A DNA stretch of 64,000 nt from Ancistrus triradiatus. Lineage: Eukaryota > Chordata > Actinopteri > Siluriformes > Loricariidae. Numbering within the stretch: the first letter of the stretch is position 1; every line of letters begins with the position of its first letter. The notes below the pieces were generated by a model. It was not told where the DNA came from. It made no database searches and saw only the letters and a list, made by a program, of their open reading frames with translations. The stretch lies in assembly GCA_025084515.1 (NCBI GenBank), contig JAJAGP010000284.1:1-64000 (forward strand), written 5' to 3'. A program made the position numbers and the translations under genes. Shown in pieces: positions 58,901 to 64,000 of this stretch.

Positions 58901-59938
58901 CATTCTACCAAAGAATGGTTAAAGAAGAATAAAGTTCATGTTTTGGAATGGCCAAGTCAAAGTCCTGACCTTAATCCAATCAAAATGTTGTGGAAGGACC
59001 TGAAGCAAGCAGTTAATGTGAGGAAACCCACCAACATCCCAGAGCTGAAGCTGTTCTGTACGGAGGAATGGGCTAAAATTCCTCCAAGCCGGTGTGCAGG
59101 ACTGATCAACAGTTACAGGAAACGTTTAGTTGCAGTTATGCTGCACAGGGGGGTCACACCAGATACTGAAAGCAAAGGTTCACATACTTTTGCCACTCTC
59201 TATTATGTAAAATTGGATAATTTTCTTCAATAAATAAATGACCAAGTATAATATTTTTGTCTCATTTGTTTAACTGGGTCCTTTTTATCTACGTTTAGGA
59301 GTTGTGTGAAAATCTGATGATGTTTTAGGTCATATTTATGCAGAAATGAAGAAAATTCTAAAGGGTTCACAATCTTTCAAGCACCATTATGCTACCAACC
59401 AGGTTTCAGTTGAAGTCAAGATAATTAATTGAAGCTTTATCAGGGTTATCAATGTTTTCTCAGCCTTTTCTGAGAAATCTTAAAGCTTTTATGTTTTCTA
59501 ATATTTCGCCAATTAATCTTTTCAAGAGGCTAAGGTACATTTTCATCAGGGTTACTTTGTGTTGTCTTTTGCTTCTTGTGGTATTGACAGCATGACAACC
59601 CTGTTTTTTTTTACTTTTAGGAATAGCGAATGTTTTTTGCCTGTCTATTTTCATGCTTTCTTTTATGATGTTGCCTTTTATCTGAATCTTGCTGAGCAAC
59701 AACAGGTATACTTGTTTGTGTTTCAGTCTTTGAATTGATAATTTGCATTTTTTTGGTAACCCATGGATAGCTTTGGAAAACAGATGTTTCTTTCTTTTTT
59801 TTTTAAACCATATCTCTCTCTGTGCTTTTCTAGGATGACATGAATTTGAATGAAGATAAGAGAGCTCCACTCAGAGAAAAGGACTTGAGTACAAAGCGAG
59901 AGATGGTGCTTCAGTACATTGTTACAGCAGCCAAAACT
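31833..59938 (+). CDS. diaph3: diaph3 (formin mDia2), 5' part
   Basis: Coding exons 31833-31973, 57238-57411 and 59834-59938 are all in phase 0 and give 140 codons; the gene continues past the window. DIAPH3 is a Rho-activated formin that nucleates and elongates unbranched actin filaments in filopodia and cytokinesis. Recognition rests on the exact SIRIPGSKKERP, then EKEILALFEKMM, DDMNLNEDK and APLREKDLSTKREM. DIAPH1 and DIAPH2 lack the IPGSKKERP stretch. These exons cover the basic N-terminus and the start of the GTPase-binding region; FH3, FH1, FH2 and DAD lie downstream. The start ATG has an in-frame TAG 9 bp upstream. Relatives have about 11 more residues (a short exon) between exons 1 and 57238; see 53054-53090. 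Confidence 0.94.
32293..32587. mobile_element. hAT-like MITE candidate
   Basis: The ends TAGGTATGGGCAATATGA and the inverse of CCACCCCTA form a loose TAGG-type inverted repeat. The inner sequence is AT-rich with 'atcgtgatgtatcgtgaaaa'. The flanks are AT-repeats, so the target duplication cannot be read. Confidence 0.45.
32645..32770 (+). mobile_element. Tc1-like family H terminal repeat fragment
   Basis: It starts with ACTGTCCCCTCCACAATTAT and continues with 'ggaaccactggtaaagatgag'. This is the end type of the family whose transposase relic is at 34440-35245. Only one end is present. Confidence 0.6.
32910..33105 (-). mobile_element. tRNA-derived SINE fragment
   Basis: On the minus strand it has a head-like region with B-box GGTTCAATTCC (about 33019) and an A-box-like start near 33070. 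The body toward the left is not matched to the other SINEs. Confidence 0.5.
33185..33600 (+). mobile_element. Tc1/mariner-like transposase relic
   Basis: It contains 'aagcaggatgatgcgccctgccacactgcag' (QDDAPCHTAE-type catalytic motif) and ends with 'agtggttttaatgttatggctga', a common terminal sequence. The catalytic Glu block is scrambled ('cgttccccaatctgatctga'). Confidence 0.65.
34440..35245 (+). mobile_element. Tc1-like family H transposase relic
   Basis: Degraded transposase: a 'WGCFSSRGPGNLVGVYGIMH' block near 34960-35015, then CDWIDQHDND near 35080-35120 with the second catalytic Asp. A CCCCCATGGAAAACGTG block at 35220 may stand for the DLNPMENV motif. Several frameshifts; no right end found. 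Confidence 0.75.
35759..35990. repeat. Low-complexity TATG/TG/TA tract
   Basis: Mixed TATG, TATA and TG repeats over about 230 bp. A shorter related (TA)n tract lies at 36565-36600, and the pogo-like element sits between the two. Confidence 0.9.
35993..36562 (-). mobile_element. pogo-like DNA transposon, deleted
   Basis: The terminal sequences GTATTTTTCGGACCAGAAAG and, inverted from the right end, GTATTTGTCGGACCATAAGG form a matching pair. On the minus strand around 36150-36275 is a CENPB-type DNA-binding remnant, with REFNINESMVRKWRKQEDA near 36160-36215. The catalytic domain is missing. Confidence 0.8.
37945..38948 (+). mobile_element. I/Nimb-like LINE 3' part with RNase H
   Basis: 5'-truncated LINE. 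The RNase H domain begins with TDGSKS at 38060-38077 (first Asp), has Glu in FTAEATAIV, Asp in CSDSKSC and the last Asp in GIHGNGKAD. A frameshift at about 38400 separates it from the C-terminal segment with a Cys-rich CDSCSSEITIKCI motif, ending at a stop near 38860. The 3' end is an A-rich (AAACA)n. Left and right family A junctions share ACCATG. Confidence 0.85.
39171..40656 (-). mobile_element. Tc1-like family C, full length (1486 bp)
   Basis: Both ends are present: CAGTGGGGCAAAAAAGTATT at 39171 and the inverse ending CCCCACTG at 40656. A TA flanks each side. The transposase on the minus strand starts MAKTKELSKDTKKKIVDLHQ at 40277. It has GANKSTVGAI-type HTH, WSDETKIELFGKN, QHDNDPKHTA and WPSQSPDLNPIENVWRE. 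Three frames (40277-39741, 39841-39533, 39566-39381) show at least two frameshifts. It is the most complete family C copy here. Confidence 0.94.
41240..41480 (-). mobile_element. SINE-C, old copy
   Basis: It carries 'accaaccgtagacagggc', and further right 'gtggacacccatgtagat' and 'aaactggggtctctggaact', the SINE-C body and head in inverse. It also contains a short local duplication of ACTTTAGAGATGCCAA. Confidence 0.6.
41505..42680. mobile_element. DNA element J, interrupted by hAT-K
   Basis: The flanking parts 41505-41830 and 42518-42680 match the second J copy at 46056-46855: 'cacaatagctctttctcag', 'tatgcagtgtggatt' and 'attccttatgg'. The middle is hAT-K (41833-42517). J has no coding content that I can see. 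Confidence 0.6.
41833..42517 (+). mobile_element. hAT-K element with BED-finger remnant
   Basis: It begins TAGAGATGCACC like the copy at 51521. At about 42215-42345 a shifted frame reads RAKISLGGTTLKTF.., followed by LVRHLN, which resembles the BED zinc finger of hAT transposases. The shared block CCTAAAGCTAGTGAGAG (42369) also occurs in the 51521 copy. The right end is truncated. Confidence 0.75.
42690..44860. other. diaph3 intron 1 stretch, nothing recognised
   Basis: A 2.2-kb stretch with no exon or repeat family that I can name, so probably mostly unique intron sequence. It includes a region at 42820-43240 with long weak open frames on both strands; their codon content does not look coding. 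Confidence 0.4.
44865..45345. mobile_element. hAT-L-like element, truncated copy
   Basis: Runs parallel to 62150-62600: 'tgttagctgggagag', 'atcatttcagcagta', 'cattaagcca', and 'agctttttactt'. Its own hairpin, CCTGTGATCCAGAAGGAAAG against CTTTCCTTTTGGATCACAGG, lies at about 44981-45110. Outer ends missing. Confidence 0.65.
46056..46855. mobile_element. DNA element J, fuller copy
   Basis: Loose inverted ends: 'agtagtaccttggttctc' and, inverted, 'agtggtgcctcagttcac'. It shares internal blocks with 41505-42680. Frames inside are short and do not match a transposase. Confidence 0.55.
46860..47925. other. diaph3 intron 1 stretch, possible conserved non-coding block
   Basis: No exon is recognised. 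47570-47760 is free of repeats and has repeated ATTAAAATGATTA/GATTTTAATG motifs like homeodomain sites; this is only suggestive. Confidence 0.3.
47928..48095. mobile_element. Tc1-like family A, terminal repeat fragment
   Basis: It starts GCAGTGCTTAGGTTTGTGAA and runs to 'cagtgagtggcaaaagtatg'. This is a single diverged terminal repeat. Confidence 0.8.
48100..49880. other. diaph3 intron 1 stretch, nothing recognised
   Basis: A 19-base A run lies at 48229-48247. No exon and no recognised element otherwise. Confidence 0.4.
49885..50055 (-). mobile_element. SINE-C fragment
   Basis: SINE-C blocks in inverse: 'catgtctttggactgtggga', 'ggacatgcatactccacaca' and 'gccaccgcgctacc', with complement B-box near 50017. 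Confidence 0.8.
50060..51520. other. diaph3 intron 1 stretch, nothing recognised
   Basis: T-rich sequence without recognisable exons or elements. Confidence 0.4.
51521..52274. mobile_element. hAT-K, deletion derivative with both ends
   Basis: Perfect 12-bp ends TAGAGATGCACC and GGTGCATCTCTA bound 754 bp. Flanks CATAAAAC and TAAAAACA give at best a diverged target duplication. The BED-finger region seen in the 41833 copy is missing. Confidence 0.85.
52450..52712 (+). repeat. Dispersed fish repeat, 3'-end type
   Basis: The stretch 'ggtttcttcctagaactagg', 'gagtttttccttgccactgt' and 'aaaagtgctatataaataaa' is a common fish interspersed repeat. Its class is not clear from this copy. Confidence 0.6.
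53054..53090 (+). pseudogene. diaph3: Candidate relic of diaph3 microexon 2
   Basis: A strong acceptor (TCTCTTGTTTTAG) at 53041-53053 and donor GTAAGAG at 53091 bound 37 nt. From 53069 it can be read as RTLTD, matching the centre of the family's HLNIRTLTDDM. The expected length is 33 nt. Here all three frames have stops (TGA at 53063, TAA at 53058 and TGA at 53080), and 37 is not a multiple of three, so inclusion would break the protein. Skipping it joins the phase-0 exons 31973 and 57238 in frame. Confidence 0.5.
53540..53830. other. Possible conserved non-coding element in intron 1
   Basis: Repeat-free, GC-balanced block with 'ctaatccaattagg' (back-to-back homeodomain-like sites) and long runs without low complexity. 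Conservation cannot be judged from one sequence. Confidence 0.25.
53998..55206 (+). mobile_element. Tc1-like family A, decayed, with internal insertion
   Basis: A heavily mutated family A copy: terminal repeat remnant at 54005, 'aaaccatctctaaagagttt' at 54158, the NNSGVHGRAAKRKPLLS segment near 54357-54410, then 'ctgcagtttgctaaagatca' at 54599. The right repeat remnant is at about 55020-55206. An unrelated block interrupts it at 54420-54598. Confidence 0.85.
54420..54598. other. GC-rich insertion inside the family A copy
   Basis: About 180 bp with no match to family A separate 'gaacatt' from 'ctgcagtttgct', which are 10 bp apart in other copies. It includes 'actcgggcatatcagtggact' type repeated words and a G run at 54531. 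Class unknown. Confidence 0.6.
55210..57237. other. diaph3 intron 1 end, nothing recognised
   Basis: About 2 kb without identified elements. 56160-56350 is a repeat-free stretch with several TTAAT/ATTAA motifs that may be a conserved non-coding block. Confidence 0.35.
57238..57411 (+). CDS. diaph3: diaph3 exon 3 equivalent
   Basis: 58 codons from LDRFSSIRIPGSKKERPHLS to EKEILALFEKMM in phase 0. Acceptor TTTACAG, donor GTAAGT. It contains the basic KKERP stretch, the acidic SEFEEVSS linker and the first helix of the GTPase-binding region. Confidence 0.95.
57803..59390 (+). mobile_element. Tc1-like family A, full length, best copy
   Basis: Long terminal repeats of about 210 bp (57805-58015 and 59180-59390). 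Transposase: helix-turn-helix with RKRVDAHQAGKGFKTISKEF in the frame 58050-58634, WTDETKIK at the first Asp, MQQDNDPKHTSHST and WPSQSPDLNPIKMLWKDLKQ at 58868-59160. The third catalytic Glu of the PIE motif is Lys (PIK). Stops and shifts around 58410-58450 and 58620-58860 mean no single intact frame. Confidence 0.94.
59834..59938 (+). CDS. diaph3: diaph3 exon 4 equivalent
   Basis: 35 codons in phase 0 encode DDMNLNEDKRAPLREKDLST and then KREMVLQYIVTAAKT. Acceptor TTCTAG, donor GTAAGT. It is part of the GTPase-binding region of mDia formins. Confidence 0.95.
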
Positions 59939-60985
59939 GTAAGTTTGACCAAGAACTCCCACTTAGTGTTAAGCTGAATTTTTTGAGAGTACTTCGTAGG
60001 GAATTAAAACCTAGCCTAAAAACAGAAATTGCTCCCAATGTTTTGAATATTGTATTTTTCCTCTGTATCCTCAGAGGTTTGTTTCTTTTGCAACCAGCCA
60101 GCAATCTCACAGACATATGTGACGTATACTTCAAGCTTCAGTAATTGAATAACAAAATTAATTATTTCCTCAAGCATATATTGAGTTTAATTTTCTCTAA
60201 AAGCATTTGGTAGCCGTTTTGTGGGTGCTGAGTTTAATTCCAGGGTTGCCAGGGGTTGTAGGGGTTCCCACTACGGACATAAGCATCAGGCCTATGGAAG
60301 AAGGCCAAGAAAAGCAAGAATAAAAGGACCTGTCAACTGTGTTTAATTCCGTTGTCTGCTTCAGCGACAGCGCATGTGCAGTCAGAAAACTGACTGAAAT
60401 TGGGGCATGTGAACACGCGCACTGAGAAATTCGATTACTGAGTTAAAATCCGGCTGACACACTGGATGAGAGACTGAGGATCTACAAAGTTGTGGGAGAC
60501 TACAGCTAATGGAATGCCAGGGAAATAATTTTTCGTGTGGTGTGTTTTGTCTGCTAAATCACGGTCTTATGACATCGCTTTGGAACACTGTCATTACAAG
60601 TAGTCGCTTTAAGCTGTGCCATCAGCACAATATAAATGCCACTCCGAGCAACATCATCTCAGGGTATGCCTACACATCACTTCATTAGCATAATTTGCCT
60701 CTTGCGTCTTTCTGGATTTTCTTTGAACATTTGTGTGAATGTGAGACGCTTGGATACGAAGTGCCAACTATATTAACACCTCAGTAATTAAAAGGCATTA
60801 AATTACTAATGACCTAATTGAAAAGGTATTCATCTCCTTTATTGCACATGATATTCTTGTGTTGTAGCTCACTGGCTGAAACCAATCTTTTGTTTCTTTG
60901 TTTATTTGATATATTTAATGGCACTTTCAGCATCAATGGCTGAAATACAATACAACAGGCACAGTTACATTGGAACTAGTCATAC
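59939..60985. other. diaph3 intron, nothing recognised
   Basis: No exon. 60640-60860 is repeat-free with TAATT-rich motifs and could be a conserved non-coding block. Confidence 0.3.
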
Positions 60986-60989
60986 ATGC

Positions 60990-61183
60990 TCAGAAGGGGC
61001 ACGAAATCGGTTAACTTAATGCATGTCTTTGGACTATGGGAGGACACCAGTGCACCAGGAGTAAACCCACACACACACGGGAAGGACATGCAGACTCCAC
61101 ACAGATGGAGTCCGAGGTCGTGATCAAACTGGAGATGTTGGAGCTGTGAGGTGACCATGCTAACCACTGCGCCATCGTGCCGC
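60990..61183 (-). mobile_element. SINE-C, near full head
   Basis: SINE-C in inverse: 'catgtctttggactatggga', 'ggacatgcagactccacaca' and the head 'ctaaccactgcgccatcgtgc'. The complement B-box region is diverged. Confidence 0.82.
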
Positions 61184-61339
61184 ACAATCTCTTCCTCCTC
61201 AGTGCTTTGTGTGTACAAACTTATTTGCAAGCACTCTAATATTTCTTTGATGAAATGCAGGTCTAGTTTAAATATAACAATGTATTTTCGATATTGATCA
61301 GTCTCTACCACAGTAAATCAATATAAATACAATTTTATT

Positions 61340-61440
61340 TAATAAAGGCAGGACCAACCGTAGACAGGGCGCCAGTCTGTCATAGGGCGCACACACATAG
61401 GCACACTTGCACAGGGCCACTTTAGTGTAATCAGTTAACT
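61340..61440 (-). mobile_element. SINE-C fragment
   Basis: It carries 'accaaccgtagacagggcgc', 'gcgcacacacataggcacac' and 'tcagttaactt', a body segment only. Confidence 0.6.
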
Positions 61441-61723
61441 TATTTGTTTTTGTAGTTTGCAATCTGAGTTGTGAGAGTTTTGGCCGTTTCAGGGTTATGT
61501 GGTGTTTTTTGACAATACATTTTGTACTATTTGTCAGCAAATTATCAAAACTGTTAAAAAAAAAACAAAAAAAACACAACAGTGGTCAGACAGAACAAGA
61601 ACAGTACAGTGAGAAATGATATATTAATGTTAAGACCACATGAAAGTTAAATCCAAGGTCTGACCATGCTTGTAGGTCGAATGTTAACATGTTATTTAAA
61701 AGCCATACCTCCTGTAATTAAAG

Positions 61724-62639
61724 TTGGGTATCAACCAGGTTCTGATTCAGGTTGGGTTAAAAAAATTCCAAGAACCACATACTCTTAAAAAAGAAAAAAG
61801 GATTCCACTTATTGGTTCCTACTAAAGCATTTTATGCTTCAAATTCATAGCCATGATTAGTGCAAAAATCCGTCTTAAGCTGGTATCTATCTGCTCTGAC
61901 CGGTGCATCATGTAATCATCTATGTCATCACGGTTTTGTTTTGATATTCTTGGCTAGAGTTTAGCAGAAGATGGACACTCAAAAGTGCTCGTAACTTTGG
62001 GTTCACTTTAAGAGAAAACTAAATGGCTATATACAATATGTTTCGAAAGTTGAACAGTTGTAAAGGTGGTTTGACTTCAAACATGGCAAGATGTTTAAGG
62101 CACCAGTATGATACTGAGCTTCAGCTGTGTATGGTGTTTGACTGTGTATGTTAGCTGGGAGAGCCTAAAACACTTAAAAGGAATAAAACTTAACGTGGTT
62201 CAATGTACTAAAATAATGACGTGAAAACCCCAAACTACTCTCACTTCAGTCACAAGTTATCTCTCCTCCTGAAATGACCAGCATTTAATGTTAAAATGAT
62301 TACTTTCCCTTATGGACCACAGGCTGCTCATTTCAGCAGTACAGAGTAATGATGACTAATTACTAACAGAGTTTGGTGTTAGTAGTTCACTGCTTTAGTA
62401 CATTAAGCCATGTAAAGCTTTTTACTTTATAATGGGTTTAAATGGGAATAAAACAGCTTAATGTAAAAATGATTGATTTTGAAGTTGAAATATAAAAAGT
62501 AAATACATTCTTTAGACGTAAACATTTAGCCCTTTTTTGTTCACCATTTTGGAATCAAAACTTGGAATTGATAAGAACTAGAATCAATAAGCATAATAGA
62601 GATGAGAGTCAGAATTGATAAAATGCAAATGGTACCCAA
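61724..62639. mobile_element. hAT-L-like non-autonomous element
   Basis: Ends TTGGGTATCAACC and, inverted from 62627-62639, TTGGGTACCAT. It contains the blocks shared with 44865-45345. Inside are paired 'aagaaccacat'/'tggttcctac' words. No transposase. Class assigned by general resemblance only. Confidence 0.6.
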
Positions 62640-63179
62640 TCATACCTATCGTTCTGAAACCTCTTTGGCTGTAGCATCTAGCAGACTATCAACATGCATG
62701 TTAAAATCAATAAGTATACAGTTATCATGGCTCCTATGCATCCCTTATAGGACACAATTCACCATCTTCTAATAAGCCAGCATTATAGGGTGCATTGTCA
62801 AACACTACACATAACAGGGATGCAGTTCTGATACGCTAAGCTGCATGTGGCTTGCCATTGCGCACCTTGGATGTTCTCATCATGCCAGATTCAAAAGCTG
62901 CTGCTGCCGCTGCTGAAAAACAATTGTAGAGAAAACACTGCAGTCTGTGCTTTTTTTGGGTACTGATCTTTGGTACCCAGCCATGTGTCTGTTTTAATGT
63001 ACGAAGCTACTGTTGGAGTTGTGCACTTATGAATCTCAGTGTTTATGACATAAGGATTCTATCTCATTTCATTACCATGTGTGCTGCACTTGCTTGTTTT
63101 GTGTTGCCTTGGGCAACATGATGACCTTCAAATGGAAGTAAAGTTGAAAACTAAAGACTAATAAAATATAAACGTATTA

Positions 63180-63510
63180 GGGCGGCGCAGTGGCTAGCAC
63201 TGTTGCCTCACTTCTCCGAGATCCCCGGTTCAATCCCGACTCTGGGCCTCGCCTACAAGTGGAGACTGCATGTCTTCCTGTGTCTGCGTGGGTTTACTCC
63301 GGGTTTCCTCTCACATTTAAAAGATGTGTGTTAGGATAATGGGTGTTTCCACCTTTAGTGTTTGAATGTGTGTATGAATGTGTGTGCTTTATGATGGATT
63401 GGCGCCCTTTCTAGGGGTGTTCCTACCTTGTGCCCTGTGCCACCGGCTAGGCACTGGCATTCACGCGACCCTGAATAGGATCAAGACAATGAATGAATGA
63501 ATGAATGAAA
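63180..63510 (+). mobile_element. SINE-C, full length
   Basis: tRNA-like head: GGCGGCGCAGTGGCTAGCAC, then B-box GGTTCAATCCC (63228-63238), a long body with GTTTACTCCGGGTTTCCTC, and a (TGAA)n tail at 63490-63510. It serves as the reference for the other SINE-C fragments. Confidence 0.9.
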
Positions 63511-63837
63511 GAAAAGTAAATATGAATAATCTCATATTAGACCATAGACAACTTGGAAATGAATCACATCATATGCAACAGTTACCAGCAGTTTCTTTCA
63601 GTACTGATGCAATGAATGTCCTATCTGCATAACTCAAACTAAATGTTTAAGTACTTTTGCTGTGCTTCACTTCAGTTGTGCTAGAAATGCCGCTGTCTTA
63701 TGTTTTCTCTAGATGCATACCCAACTGTATTGTTTCGCCTACTAAGCTTTAAATATATCCAAAGACCACTATGGTATAAATAAATCTGTGTAGGTGCCTG
63801 TATCCACACAAACTGGTGCTGAAACTTGAATGAATTG

Positions 63838-63990
63838 GACTGTCATGGCATAGCAGTTAAGGTACTGAACCAGGAAGATATAAGGTCCAGACTTTAAGTT
63901 TCAGCACGGCCAAAATGTCAGTGTTTTATCCTTGAGCATGGCTCTTACCTTTAACTTGAGTTGCACCTTGTAATTTTGCAGTAGTTGGTT
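63838..63990 (+). mobile_element. SINE-A, diverged copy
   Basis: Head 'tagcagttaaggtactgaac' and body 'ttatccttgagcatggctct' follow SINE-A in plus orientation. The B-box is lost and the copy is the most diverged of its family here. Confidence 0.65.
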
Positions 63991-64000
63991 AAAGGTTGAA

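Noticed and set aside
31833..59938. DIAPH1 or DIAPH2 as the gene identity
   Set aside because: The SIRIPGSKKERP stretch matches DIAPH3; DIAPH1 and DIAPH2 differ here.

Overview
This is a piece of a ray-finned fish nuclear genome, AT-rich and full of interspersed repeats. Two vertebrate genes with GT-AG introns lie head to tail on the + strand. The repeats (Tc1-like transposons, several tRNA-headed SINEs, L2-, RTE- and I/Nimb-type LINEs, hAT and pogo relics, a Gypsy fragment) are a typical teleost mixture. An otophysan such as a characin or catfish is plausible, but that is inference.

Region 1 (1-17.2 kb) is the 3' part of hycc2 (FAM126B). Eight coding exons at 1745-16103 encode 470 residues, ending in a conserved C-terminus with the stop at 16101-16103. 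The 3' UTR holds a long TG microsatellite and an AATAAA signal at 17145-17150. The first roughly 50 codons lie upstream. HYCC proteins belong to the PI4KA-TTC7-hyccin complex that makes PI4P at the plasma membrane. The introns hold Tc1-like transposons, one inside another.

Region 2 (17.2-31.2 kb) is intergenic. It holds Tc1-like copies, SINEs, a decayed Gypsy pol gene, a tandem duplication split in one copy by an RTE-like LINE, an L2-like LINE split by a SINE, and a MITE-like element containing a 111-bp tandem array. Two collinear arms, at about 19.87-20.27 kb and 26.60-27.11 kb, are inverted copies of each other about 6.5 kb apart and match none of the families named here.

Region 3 (31.2-64 kb) is the 5' part of diaph3 (formin mDia2). 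It has a CpG-containing promoter with CCAAT boxes and an E2F-like site, a first coding exon at 31833-31973, a 25.3-kb intron 1, and exons at 57238-57411 and 59834-59938. Relatives have a short phase-0 exon between the first two of these. Here the best match in intron 1 (53054-53090) has strong splice sites and can be read as RTLTD, but it is 37 nt long and has stops in all frames, so it looks like a relic or poison exon. Intron 1 also holds a three-layer transposon nest at 37.2-40.8 kb.

The two genes have no obvious joint pathway beyond both acting at the cell cortex. I see no operon, CRISPR array, RNA gene or novel multi-gene system. The items most worth checking are the diaph3 microexon, the inverted arms, the MITE with its minisatellite, and the nested insertions that give relative ages.
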